A stretch of 64,000 nt of DNA, from positions 6,445,986-6,509,985 of the forward strand of contig NC_052511.1 of NCBI RefSeq assembly GCF_014356525.2, in the 5' to 3' direction. The stretch's first letter is position 1; every line of letters begins with the position of its first letter. The translations under genes and the position numbers were made by a program. The notes under the pieces were generated by a model. That model saw only the letters and a program-made list of their open reading frames with translations, ran no database searches and was not told the origin of the DNA. Source of the stretch: Nilaparvata lugens. Lineage: Eukaryota > Arthropoda > Insecta > Hemiptera > Delphacidae. Positions 53,569-64,000 of this stretch are shown piece after piece.

Positions 53569-54236
53569 GATCCGACACGAACAATTTCGATCAAATGCAA
53601 TTCTTGATGGCGGCTAAAATGGCGAAAATGTTGTCAAAAAAAGGATTTTTTGTGATTGTCTCGAAAATGGCTCCAACGATTTTCATCAAATTCATACCTA
53701 AAATAGTCATTGATAAGATTATAATCAACTTCTACAAGTCCCATATTTGTAAAAATTTCAGGAGCTCCGCTCCATCTACGCAAAGTTTGATTGTAGTTTT
53801 CCAATTATCAGGCTTTAGATACAATTTAAACAAAAAATTCAAGTGGAAAAAATTGAGCATGAAAGTCTCTACAATTGATGTCCAGTAATATTTTCACCTA
53901 AAATTGAAAATAAGCTCGAAATTCGAGAAAATGTGATTATCCAATTGCAAACTGTTGGGAACTGTTGATTCTATAATATCATTCACTATAAAGAGATATC
54001 AGATCTCGTGTGTCTTCAGCGTTATTTTCCTGTCACCAGCTGGCTCAGATCTTTGTTTATAAGTAGACTTGAGATGCGCTTGTACACTAGCGTCAGGTGA
54101 TCAATTTTGATAACGGCAAGGAAAGATGAGTGAGTGCGCCACACCAGATTTTTGTGAGTAGTATCACAGAGAAATCATAGTAAAAATAGTGCATAAAATG
54201 CATTATGCTATATTTTCTCTATGGGGATAGTGAAAA
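53569..54236 (-). repeat. Left arm of a 1.7-kb palindrome
   Basis: GGATCCGACACGAACAATTT to CTATGGGGATAG is the reverse complement, with limited divergence, of 54606-55267. The arm contains a partial reverse copy of the (CA)n element without its (CA)n tract. Confidence 0.9.
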
Positions 54237-54605
54237 AACATGAAAAACTCTATAACAAATAGAGAAAACATAGCATGAATAATGCATTATGCTATATTTC
54301 CTCTCTCTATGGTAGTATCTTGTCCACTTGAAAACTTGTCGCTCTATATTTCCGTTAATACTTTGTATGCATTTTTAGTAAATAATTTTAGGTGATGGTT
54401 TCTTGATCCATTCCGAGCTGCTTTGTATTAACACACTTTTTTATGTATTTGAACACGACATGCAGTCAATTTATTGAGTAAATAATTAAAAACTTTCAAT
54501 AAATTTAGTAGAATTGATGGTGATGTTGTGAAATCTCTCCATAATAAGAAAACAAATATATTGTCAAATTTCACTAAACATCACCATCAATTCTACTAAT
54601 TTTTT
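54237..54605. other. Spacer of the palindrome
   Basis: This 370-bp spacer contains the second host copy (ACGACATGCAGTCAATTTAT at about 54448 and GAAAACAAATATATTGTCAA at about 54550). A short inverted pair AGTAGAATTGATGGTGATGT / ACATCACCATCAATTCTACT is also present. Confidence 0.7.
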
Positions 54606-55363
54606 CACTATCCCATAGAGAAAATATAGCATAATGCATTTTATGCACTATTTTTACTATGATTTCTCTGTGATACTACTCACAAAAATCTGGTGTGGCG
54701 CACTCACTCATCTTTCCTTGCCGTTATCAAAATTGATCACCTGACGCTATTGTACAAGCGCATCTCAAGTCTACTTATAAACAAAGATCTGAGCCAGCTG
54801 GTGACAGGAAAATAACGCTGAAGACACACGAGATCTGATATCTCTTTATAGTGAATGATATTATAGAATCAACAGTTCCCAACAGTTTGCAATTGGATAA
54901 TCACATTTTCTCGAATTTCGAGCTTATTTTCAATTTTAGGTGAAAATATTACTGGACATCAATTGTAGAGACTTTCATGCTCAATTTTTTCCACTTGAAT
55001 TTTTTGTTTAAATTGTATCTAAAGTCTGATAATTGAGAAACTAAAATCAAACTTTGCATTGATGGGGCGGAGCTCCTGAAATTTTTACAAATATGGGACT
55101 TGTGGAAGTTGATAGAGCTTATCGATGACTATTTTAGGTATGAATTTGATCAAAATCGTTGGAGCCGTTTTCGAGAAAATAACAAAAAACCCTGTTTTTG
55201 ACAACATTTTCGCCATTTTAGCCGCCATCTTGAATTGCATTTGATCGAAATTTTTCGTGTCGGATCCTTATATTGTAAGGACCTTAGATTCCAAATTTCA
55301 AGTCATTCCGATAGTTGGGAGATGAGATATCGTGTACACACACACACACACACATACACTCAT

Positions 55364-55394
<31 letters not shown>

Positions 55395-55522
55395 GACCAA
55401 TACCCAAAAACCACATTTGGACTCTGGGGACCTTGAAACGTATAGAAATTTAGAAATTGGGGTAGCTTAATTTTTTTCGGAAAGCAATACTTTCTTTACC
55501 TTTGGTAATAGGGAAAGGTAAG
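54606..55522 (+). mobile_element. Right palindrome arm and (CA)n element copy
   Basis: 54606-55267 mirrors the left arm. The (CA)n element starts near AAAATCTGGTGTGGCGCACT (about 54687), has its CA tract at 55333-55394 and ends GGGAAAGGTAAGTAAAAAG-like near 55522. Confidence 0.85.
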
Positions 55523-56689
55523 TAAAAAGTACAGTAATTTACTGGACTGTGCTCGTGAATAGAAGTCTCAATTGCACAAACGTCTGTTGAATTTTAATCG
55601 TGATTGAAGGCCTCAAGAACCAATCAGAGAAGCCTTCTCCTCGGGAAAGTCTTCTCTTATTGGTCTAGGCTTACAGTAATTGATATAGAAATGTCGATAG
55701 CGAGCTAAAATCTACATATCGACCTGACCCTTCTGTTCGTATGCTTCTAAAGTTTAGTGAAAGTTGGATTGAACCTTACATACCTAGTTTTCTCTTATTC
55801 ACCTCCTATTCACTGAGATAACCACTTTGATGCAAAAACCATACTAACACTGTTATGTACAACATGAGTTTTCACTGCTGAATATTTTGCTTGTCCTTGG
55901 GGCTTTCTAGCATATCGGACTGTTTACAGTGATAAAATGAACATCCAGTCCCAGAGCGATAGCAGCTTAGCATATCGCGTGACTTTTGTGCAGATTTGAT
56001 CAGTTGGTCAACAAAACTTCTGGATTACGATCTAGGCATCCGTTCGTTTCTTCAGAGGTTCCTGAAACTAGGCAAAAGAATCCTAGGCAGATATCCTTAA
56101 ATCAGAATCTGCATTTCCATTCTTTTATCCAACCTTCTTCCACTTCTTTTCCTTTGATAATCTCTTATGAATTTAGTATCTTCTACTACTTTATCACTCT
56201 ATTTTCACATTTCGAGAGTTCTTTATATATCTATGAGAGAATATAATATTCTATTAAAAGTACAGTATGTTTATTCATACTGTATTCATTACAAATATTT
56301 ATTTATGTTCCTTTATATATCTATGATTGCCTGTTGTCTTGAGTATGATCTCATGATTTCCCAATAATTTATTCTTTTCACTATTCTTATTCCAATCCTT
56401 CTTATTTCTTCAACTTCATTCTCATGAGAATAATGAAATTCCACATGAAATATTGAAACAGTCACTATCCTCTTTCAGGTTTCCTCCACTTTAATTGTAA
56501 AAATATTGTCATAGTAACAATAATATTGCAAAAATACTCATTTATACTCAATGTGTAACTTTTCATAAAAGAATAGGCCTACTAAACACAAAGTGGATTC
56601 TTCTCACCACTTCCCATTCCAAACCTCTTACTCATTCGTATTATCATTTTTTAGTTATTTTCTATTGAAAAAATGATACTAATTTTTTA

Positions 56690-56890
56690 ACTAGCAGCAT
56701 AGAGATCCCGGGTTCAAACTCTCTCATTACCAAACGTTTTTAACCAGATCACTCCCGGATGGTCACGTTTAACTGTCGGTCCCGGCTGAAGTATGACAGT
56801 CGTAAGGCCCATTGACGGCTTAAATTATATTATATTCAGGCGGTGGGACCTTCCCGCAAGGGGCTTCCCACCAACAAAAGCCATACGAAT
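56690..56890 (+). mobile_element. SINE of a second family, partial head
   Basis: A B-box-like GGGTTCAAACTC lies near 56709. A central part follows (GATCACTCCCGGATGGTCAC, CTGTCGGTCCCGGCTGAAG, GACAGTCGTAAGGCCC), then TTATATTCAGGCGGTGGGAC, a TTCCCGCAAGGGG stem-loop and the end AAAAGCCATACGAAT. The A-box region is not recognisable. The central part resembles that of the SINE at 6851. Confidence 0.75.
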
Positions 56891-57119
56891 CTACTTCAAT
56901 ACTAATTTTGAATTACCCTTTTGAAATGCTTTATTCATTCATCATAGCATGTTTCGACTATTTATAGCTATTTTCAAATAGCCAAAACATGTTGTCAATA
57001 AATAGGTATTCCAATAGTAGCATACTTGATACTTGACAGTTTTTATTTCATTCTATCAATTTATTGTAGTAGCCCTATACGAAAAAGTGCATATTATTTT
57101 TCCCCTTATTTACTCTTAT

Positions 57120-57218
57120 TTTTTCTTATTCTCCTTGTTTTGTTGTTGTTGTTGTTCTTCTTCTTCTTCCCCTTCTCCTTCTTCTTCTTCTTCTTCTTCC
57201 TTCCTTCTTCTTCCTGTC
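57120..57218. repeat. TTC/TTG microsatellite tract
   Basis: TTGTTGTTGTTGTTC followed by CTTCTTCTTCTTCTTC with CCTT interruptions. It produces S- and F-rich frames. Confidence 0.9.
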
Positions 57219-57876
57219 CTTCACAAGTTGTCTCTCTTCACTGCTGTCTAGTGACTCATCGTAGTTCTGCGTGCGACCTGAATCTGTCTTCTTCTGCCTT
57301 ATTTATCTTCTTCTACCTTATTCTGTCTTCTGTGTTGCCTTGTCTAGTCTTGCCTTGCCCAAGGAACCTAGAGCAGCAAGAAAGATTGACGACGACTGTC
57401 TTCCTTCCTTCTCTGTCAGACACGTATCTACCGTGTCTTTCCTTCTCTGTCTGACACGTACCTACCGTGTTTACCTTCTCTGTCCGACACGTGTCTTCCT
57501 TCTCTTGCTGTCTGACACGTACCGACGTGGTTTTGTCGACTGTTTTTCGATAAAAACCACAACTGCAAATCACCGAATGGAAATCAGCATTGCAATTCTT
57601 AGCGACCGCAGGGCGAAAGTTCGTCTATGTTGTCCCACTGGCAGTGACGAGCCTCATTGTTTTGTATGGTTGAGAAGTCACGGAAACATCTTCTGACTGA
57701 CACACTGACAGGTTAACCGCAGAAAAATTGGGGAATCGATGGGGCTCGATCGTCAAACAAGACTGACTATGATAACGGAATAGCATAATTTGCATATACT
57801 ATTGACCGATCACATTATTTATGAAAACACTTGAGGGGGTCAGAATACGAGGGGTCAAAGTGATATTTATCATTTT
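57219..57876. other. GC-richer stretch with 30-45-bp repeats, no gene supported
   Basis: CTGTCTGACACGTACCTACC and relatives recur irregularly at 57412-57530. A forward frame of 141 codons spans 57271-57696 but opens at GTG. Its middle is produced by these repeats (LLCLTRTYRVYLLCPTR), and its C-terminal 50 residues (from MEISIAILSDRRAK) are not recognised. A real exon is possible but unsupported. Confidence 0.35.
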
Positions 57877-58010
57877 TACTTGCCTTGCCCTATTACCATA
57901 GGTAAGGAAAGTATGCTTTCCGAAAAAAATTAAGGTATCTCAATTTCTAAATTTCTATACGTTTCAAGGTCCCCTGAGTCCACAAAACTGGTTTTTGGGT
58001 ATTGGTCTGT

Positions 58011-58022
58011 ATGTGTGTGTTG

Positions 58023-58108
<86 letters not shown>

Positions 58109-58122
58109 TGTGGTGTGGTGTG

Positions 58123-58153
<31 letters not shown>

Positions 58154-58154
58154 T

Positions 58155-58192
<38 letters not shown>

Positions 58193-58235
58193 GTGTGTGT
58201 GTGGTGTGTGTGTGTTGTGTGTGTGTGTGTGTGTG

Positions 58236-58275
<40 letters not shown>

Positions 58276-58333
58276 TGTGTGTGTGTGTGTGGTGTGTGTG
58301 TGTGTGTGTGTGTGGTGTGTGTGGTGTGTGTGT

Positions 58334-58365
<32 letters not shown>
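58011..58365. repeat. (GT)n tract of about 350 bp with GGT and TTG interruptions
   Basis: A long GT dinucleotide run broken about 25 times by GTGGTG or GTTGTG. All six frames stay open, which gives V,C-only and T,H-only frames of 123-167 codons. These are not genes. Confidence 0.97.
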
Positions 58366-58367
<2 letters not shown>

Positions 58368-58612
58368 AGTGTATGTGCATCTCCCAATAACGGAATGACT
58401 TGAAATTTGGAACTTAAGGTCCTTACACTATAAGGATCCGACACGAACAATTTCGATCAAATGCAATTCAAGATGACGGCTAAAATGGCGTCAAAAACAG
58501 GGTTTTTCGTGATTTTCTCGGAAACGGCTTCCAACGATTTGATCAAATTCATACTAAAATAGTCATCGATAAGCTCTATCAACTGCCACAAGTCCCATAT
58601 CTGTAAAATTTA

Positions 58613-59258
58613 TTTATATTTATTTATTATTCAAGGTGATACAATACTATAATTAGGAAAGAAAAAACAGGCAATTGCCCAAAACTTCTTCAGTTCCTGG
58701 ATTTTCACATATTAAAAATAGTCCAAACAATTAGGTTAAGTTAATTTTGATTTCTGCCAAAGTTTCCGCACCATCCGAGGAAGATAACACAGATATAAAA
58801 TTGATTTTGAATTTCACAATGTTGATATAAAGCCGAAAACAATAATCAATCCGAAATTCGATTAAATTAATTGAAATAAATTAAAAATTTGAAGACAAAA
58901 ATTAGACACTCACTTTCAGCATTTTTTGAAGTACATCTCCATTATTCTCCAAAAAAAAACTCTCATATTTTTTCGGAAACGAGTTAAATAATACTGTAGA
59001 TAATTACAAACTATTAAGTGTAAAAAATATCACTGAAAACTTTACTGTGGGACAGTGGAACTTAGGATGTTGCTACAATTTACTTAATTCTTGTGAGTAT
59101 TATGTTGTACTAGTAATGTGTAATACAGGTCCCCTGGATTTCTATTCAAGCAAGAAATGTCATCCCTTATTGAATGGTAGGATCAGAATAGGTCTTGACA
59201 ACAACTGTAACAACTGACCTGTTGTTATGTTTTCTCAAAAATTAATTAATAAATTTCA
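58613..59258 (-). mobile_element. 5'-truncated LINE inserted in the (CA)n element
   Basis: In reverse it ends CAATTGCCTGTTTTTTCTTT, TAGTATTGTATCACCTTGAA, then TAATAAATAAATATAAATA, a usual LINE 3' untranslated end and tail. TAAATTT-type sequence flanks both sides. No protein remnant is recognised, so the copy consists of untranslated sequence or badly decayed coding sequence. The edge at 59215-59255 (GACCTGTTGTTATGTTTTCT) also occurs inside element X copy B. Confidence 0.65.
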
Positions 59259-59624
59259 GGAACTCCGCCCCATCAATGCAGATAGGTTCCCAATTATCAG
59301 GCTTCAGATACAATTGAAACAGAAAAATCAAGTGGGTAGATTGAGCATGAAAATCTCTACAATTAATGTTCAGTAACATTTTCACCCTAAATTGAAAATA
59401 AGCTTTAAATTCGAGAAAATGTGATTATTCAATTGCAAATTATTGTTGATTCTATTAAATCATTCACTATGAAGAGATAGCAGACCTCGTGTGTCTCCAG
59501 CATTATTGTCCTGTCACCAGCTGGCTTGAATAGTAGACTCGAGATGCGCGGGAACACTAGCGTCTGGTGATCAATTTTCATAACGGCAAGGAAAGTTGTG
59601 TGAGTGCGCCACACCAGATTTTTT

Positions 59625-60333
59625 GAGTTAGCTACAGTAATCGATAGCAGAAAGTGGTGAAAATCTAGTAAACAAGAGGTATAAGCGTAAGTCTAATCAG
59701 TGCTGACATCTGGTGTGTACAAAACTACATTTTCAAACAGCTGTTATTTGATTGAGCAAGGGGTCCAAGTGACTTGGATCCCTTGTTTACAGGGACACGG
59801 TTGCTCGTATCCATCAAATTAAATTAACCTTGATTGAGCCATGTCACCAGAAAAAGATACTTCAAGAACCATTAGCGAATCAGATAATATTGCAATGAGG
59901 TCATTAATTATTGTTCAATTGCTGGCAAATTGATAGATTTATGTGTAGCTAGACAATAGAGTTTGTTTGGTAAACAAAGGGTACAAGTGTACTTCTTATC
60001 ACTATTTAGCTGATAATTGAGAAAGGAGAGCAATTTGAGACATGAACTGTACGTTTGATTTGGTAAAAGTATACTGAATAGTTGAAGGAATAGGTGAATA
60101 TAATTTCTATATTCATTTCATGAATGAAAAATTAATTGATGTAAATAACTTAGGCTCAATTTTCTCGAAGCTAACAATATGTCACTTGGACCCCTTGTAT
60201 TATAACCCCTTCACTTAGTTAATCTACTTATTTAGATTCAATCATTAATTGGTAGGCAGCATTCCATCCTTTTCTGACAGAGCTGTACTTTCCAGTAGGA
60301 TGTAGCTCTGGACCCTGGGGCTAGTTTAGTTTA
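59625..60333. other. A+T-rich stretch, no gene recognised
   Basis: No supported coding region or repeat family. Confidence 0.45.
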
Positions 60334-60558
60334 AGGTGCGTACAGACTGTCGCTCCGAACGTCACTCCAGCAGAGCGATTGATGATCGACCGGCGAGCAA
60401 CAGTCGTTCGACCGGGGAACGCGAAAAGATATAACATCTTCCGTACGTTCATGATGAGTGCGTGGGCGGAGCGACTGTGGTACGATGGTGGTACGAGGGC
60501 GGTACGAGGGAGGAGCGTGCTCGGTGCGGGTTTGAAGCGCGAATATGTTTACGCAGCT
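60334..60558. mobile_element. GC-rich element with Harbinger-like MITE termini, second copy
   Basis: AGGTGCGTACAGACTGTCGC to TTTACGCAGCT. It shares GATTGATGATCGACCGG with 30724-30987, but the right half has different tandem units (GGTACGAGGGCGGTACGAGG). The forward frame at 60379-60561 is not recognised. Confidence 0.7.
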
Positions 60559-60896
60559 TAAGAGCTACTTAGTTTATAGGGATTCGAAAATATTTTTGCA
60601 GTAAATGGTTTGGAGTGATATGATATATTGTCTGGGGATAGTTTACTTATAGTAATTCGTGAATGTAATAAAGTAGTCAATCATATCATTCAATAGTGAA
60701 AATAATGCCATCTTAGAATGAATAATACCGTAATATTTATTTTTTGAAGATGAAATTTTGCAGGTGTGTTCCTTTTCTGCGCAAACATTCCTGTAGTCTC
60801 TCCATCACATTGTCCATGGTTTGACTTAACATTACAACTGGAATTGAAATCGCTTCTCGAATCTTGGCTTTCAATTCTGCAACAACGGAAGATTCG
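60559..60896. other. Stretch, no gene recognised
   Basis: No supported coding region. Frames at 60737-60997 and 60766-60978 run into the (CA)n element fragment. Confidence 0.4.
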
Positions 60897-62822
60897 AGAA
60901 TTTGATCAAAATCGTTGGAGCCGTTTTCGAGAAAATAACAAAAAAACCATGTTTTTGACAACATTTTCGCCATTTTAGCCGCCATCTTGAATTGCATTTG
61001 ATCGAAATGTCGGATCCTTATATTGTAAGGACCTTAGATTCCAAATTTCAAGTCATTCCGATAATTGGGAGATGAGATATCGTGTACACAGACACACACA
61101 TACACACACACATACAGATCAATACCCAAAAACCACATTGGACTCTGGGGACCTTGAAACGTATAGAAATTTAGAAATTGGGGTACCTTAATTTTTTTCG
61201 GAAAGCAATACTTCCTTACCTATGGTAATAGGGAAAGGAAGTAAAAGTACAGTAATTACTTGAATGTGTTCGTAAATAGAAGTCCCAATTTCACAAACAT
61301 CTGTTGAATTTTTATTGTGATTGAAGGCCCCAAGAACCAAGCCAAGCTTCTTTTCGGAAACGTTTTCTCTTATTGGTCTAGGCCTACAGTAATTGATATA
61401 GAAATGTCGATAGCGAGCTGAAATCTACAAACCTGACCGTTCTGTATGCTTCTAAAGTTTAGTGAAAGTTGGATGAACCTTACATACTTAGTTTTCTCTT
61501 ATTCACCTCCTATCTACTGAGATACCACTTTGATGCCATACTAACACTGTTATGTACAACTTGAGTTTTCACTACTGAATATTTTGCTTGTCTTGGGGCT
61601 TTCTAGCATATCGGACTGTTTACTGTGAGGAAATGAACATCTAGTCCCAGAGCGATTGCAGCTTTACATATCGCGTGACTTTTTTCAGATTTGATCAGTT
61701 GCAAAACAAACTTCTGGATTACGATCCAGGCATCCGTTCGTTTCTTCAGAGGTTCCTGAAACTAGGCAAAAATCCTAGGCAGATATCCTCAAATCAGAAT
61801 CTGCATTTCATCTTTATCCACCTTCTTCCACTTCTTTTCCTTTGATAATCTCTTATGAATTTAGTATCTTCTTCTACTTTATCACTCTATTTTCACATTT
61901 CGAGAGCTCTTTATATCTATGATTGCCTGTTGTCTCGAGTATGATCTCATGATTTCCCAATAATTTATTCTTTTCACTATTCTTATTCCAATCCTTCTTA
62001 TTTCTTCAACTCCATTCTCATGAGAATAATGAAATTCCACATGAAATATTGAAACAGTCACTATCCTCTTTCAGGTTTCCTCCACTTTAATTGTAAAAAT
62101 ATTGTCATAGTAACAATAATTGCAAAAATACTCATTTATACTCAATGTGAAACTTTTCATAAAAGAATAGCCTACTAAACATAAAGTGGATTCTTCTCAC
62201 CACTTCCCATTCCAAACCTCTTACTCATTCGTATTACCATTTTTTAGTTATTTTCTATTAATACAATTGAATACTAATTTTTTAACTAGCAGCATAGAGA
62301 TCCCGGGTTCGAACTCTCTCATTACCAAAAGTTTTTTAACCAGATCACTCCCGTGTTATCGGATGTGCACGTTTACTGTCGGTCCCGGCTGAAGTATGAC
62401 AGTCGTGAGGCCCATTGACGGCTTAAATTATATTATATTCAGGCGGTGGGACCTTTCCGCAAGGGACTCCCCACAACAAAAGCCATACGAATTTACTTCA
62501 ATACTAATTTTGAATTTCCCTTTTGAAATGCTTTATTCATTCATCATAGCATGTTTCGACTATTTATAGCTATTTTTAAATAGCCAAAACATGTTGTCAA
62601 TAAATAGGTATTTCAATAGTAGCCTACTGATACTAGACAGTTTTTATTTCATTCTATGAATTGTAGTAGCCCCATACGAAAAAGTGCATATTTTTCCCTT
62701 ATTTAATCTTATTTTTTCTTATTCTCCTTGTTTTGTTGTGTTGTTGTGTTCTTCTTCTTCTTCTTCTTCTTCTTCTTTTCTTCTTCTTCTTCTTCCTCCT
62801 TCCTTCTTCTTCCCCTTCTCCT
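60897..62822 (+). repeat. Segmental duplication, copy 2
   Basis: Matches 55142-57218 in order and content but is about 150 bp shorter. Many differences are losses of one to three bases, often in short homopolymers. Its left edge is joined to sequence unlike that of copy 1, inside a partial (CA)n element. Confidence 0.9.
62285..62490 (+). mobile_element. SINE of the second family, duplicated copy
   Basis: Keeps a better B box GGGTTCGAACTC and the full CACTCCCGTGTTATCGGATG block that is shortened at 56740. It then has CTGTCGGTCCCGGCTGAAG and the end AAAAGCCATACGAAT. It was copied with its surroundings. Confidence 0.75.
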
Positions 62823-62931
62823 CTTCTTGTATCATCTTCCTATAGCGAGGTCCACGTCATAAAGTTAGAAAAACTTCTAGAGACAATGAAGAACTTGTAT
62901 CAACCAATGTGAGTCTGATCAAATGAATTGT
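62823..62931. mobile_element. MITE-A end fragment
   Basis: CTATAGCGAGGTCCACGTCA near 62842 matches a MITE-A terminus and then diverges. No second end was found. Confidence 0.45.
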
Positions 62932-63209
62932 ATCATAGAGAAACAATAGCTTGAGTAGATATCCCATAGTATAGGGCGTTTATGTCGCAACTTTTACTGT
63001 TATCTCAAGCTGATAGTCCACGTATTTCTTTCCTAAAAAGGTGTGTGACGCTGGTAGTCTGTCATATTATGCCGTTCATACATACTTACTCGGCCTAAAC
63101 AGTAAAAATCTCCAATAATCGATAGTAATCGACTTGAGATAACAGTAAAAGTTGCGACATAAACGCCCTATAACATGTCATATCTACTCAGCTATTGTTC
63201 CTCTATGAT
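62932..63209. mobile_element. 278-bp hairpin MITE
   Basis: ATCATAGAGAAACAATAGCT mirrors AGCTATTGTTCCTCTATGAT at the other end. GGGCGTTTATGTCGCAACTT mirrors AAGTTGCGACATAAACGCCC. The arms are about 80 bp and the centre about 110 bp. A relative of one arm lies at 1-117. Confidence 0.85.
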
Positions 63210-64000
63210 TGTCTGTAATAAAAATTCTACGAATGAGGTTTTAGAACTAAGAACCAGCAGAAAATGCATTTGTGAATGTCAGTCAGACTGTCGAAATGAA
63301 TGACTGTTGAGATGAGGATCATAATGATAATGATAATATTATTATCACAAAGCATAGATGACTTGGTTCAAAACGTTCATCGATTTGATCTCTCTGAATT
63401 TGAATAAGACATGTTCACGCTCATCTGTAACGTCCGGAATTAATAAAATGCAGTTTTTTTTTTGAAGAAAATTAGGGGAATGGAGGAACGAACATATATG
63501 CCCAAATATGAATTTGGATTACCTTTGAGCAAATATGGGTTATGAAGGAATGAGTGGAAACTTTTGTAGTGGAAGTTTTCGAAGAAATGAAGATCCTTAG
63601 GCCTACGATTCCAATGAATCCTCCACACATTTCCAAAGAGGGCGATTCCAGTAGAAGGTTGTAAAGTGTGGAGCCTGGAAGCTTACCCTTTGTACTCACG
63701 CTTAACTGCCTATACAGTAATGGCCTGACCTAAGCCACCAGGTTCCGAAAAGTATAAACGGAATGAACCAGTATTATCCAATACATTCCGATGATTGTGG
63801 AAAATTCTTCGCCGTCAAAATAATCCTCCATTCATCAAACAGCCTTTTCACCGTTTTTCCGACGCTTGAGGAAAATCCCTTCAAGGAGCCATCAAGCCAG
63901 TCCTTTGATATTGAGATTTTCTTTCACCAGCCAAGAAAACGGATTAGGATTTAGCGTTTAGAGCCAGAATTATCGGGCTGGAGATGAAAATCCCCTCTCA
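63210..64000. other. Apparently single-copy stretch, no gene recognised
   Basis: Reverse frames at 63440-63628 and 63472-63699 and a forward frame at 63763-63954 have no recognised domain. No match to the repeats in the window was seen, so a neighbouring gene could begin here. A GTGAGT on the reverse strand near 63700 could be a donor site, but this is weak. Confidence 0.3.

Larger units (their letters stand above)
55142..57218 (+). repeat. Segmental duplication, copy 1
   Basis: From GAATTTGATCAAAATCGTTG to the TTC-rich tract near 57218, this recurs at 60897-62822. It includes the end of a (CA)n element, a fragment of the TTGCAC MITE (about 55570-55670), a non-repeat body, a SINE (56690-56890) and a CTT-rich tract. 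Frames inside it have no recognised domain. Confidence 0.9.
57877..59624 (-). mobile_element. (CA)n element, reverse copy, split by a LINE
   Basis: Runs from TACTTGCCTTGCCCTATTAC through a GT tract (58011-58365) and the conserved CGACACGAACAATTTCGATC block to GAGTGCGCCACACCAGATTT. The insertion at 58613-59258 divides the block that in other copies reads CAGATATGGGAC next to GGGGCGGAGCTCCT. Confidence 0.85.

Noticed and set aside
57271..57696. 141-codon forward frame
   Set aside because: It opens at GTG, its middle is made of a short tandem repeat, and no domain is recognised. Kept only as an open question in the stretch entry.
57947..58450. Frames of 123-167 codons on both strands
   Set aside because: They read through a GT/CA dinucleotide tract and consist almost only of V/C or T/H.

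Overview
The window looks like non-coding, repeat-saturated nuclear DNA of an insect. The most likely source is a planthopper or a related hemipteran. This is inferred from the A+T-rich base composition, tRNA-derived SINEs, LINE tails with AATAAA signals, many foldback MITEs, Helitron-like elements and complex minisatellites, and from a general resemblance of several repeats to planthopper repeats. I could not run a search to confirm the species. No intact protein-coding gene can be supported. The longer open frames are produced by microsatellites, pyrimidine-rich minisatellites or satellite monomers. The only recognisable protein remnants are the C-terminal end of a non-LTR retrotransposon reverse transcriptase (about 43287-43800) and a shorter one of another LINE (about 33791-33890).

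Layout. 1-7370: MITE and LINE fragments, a possible compact promoter with a 38-codon reading frame (1996-2188), a 430-bp foldback (3283-3705), one copy of a ~404-bp repeat here called element X, and an intact SINE with a 13-bp target duplication (6851-7123). 7377-11435 and 12377-12717: a large satellite with 103-bp and 113-bp monomers, embedded in a 1279-bp duplicated unit that runs to about 13652. 13653-22430: foldbacks, LTR-like pieces and element X copies. 22437-23680: a 161-165-bp minisatellite. 24938-27410: a GC-rich element with tandem NRF-1-like sites, then purine-rich repeats. 27411-41510: hairpin elements, SINEs, LINE tails, a Helitron-like element and a (CA)n-bearing 0.9-kb element. 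42118-49373: a 187-bp satellite interrupted by a MITE, the reverse transcriptase remnant, a minisatellite grown from a MITE end, pyrimidine-rich repeats and an 80/161-bp satellite. 49447-64000: more element X and Helitron-like copies, a 1.7-kb palindrome (53569-55267), a 2-kb segmental duplication (55142-57218 and 60897-62822), a 350-bp GT tract and a final hairpin MITE whose relative also lies at position 1.

There is no operon-like or pathway-level organisation. Interactions between features are mostly nesting: element X hosts a Harbinger-type MITE, a minisatellite hosts a LINE, the (CA)n element hosts a LINE, and a satellite hosts a MITE. This gives a relative order of insertion. The observations most worth checking are the element X copies flanked by long direct repeats, the two-monomer satellite with orientation switches, a stem-loop motif shared by three foldback families, the tandem NRF-1-like sites, and the CRE/TATA/initiator cluster near 2 kb.
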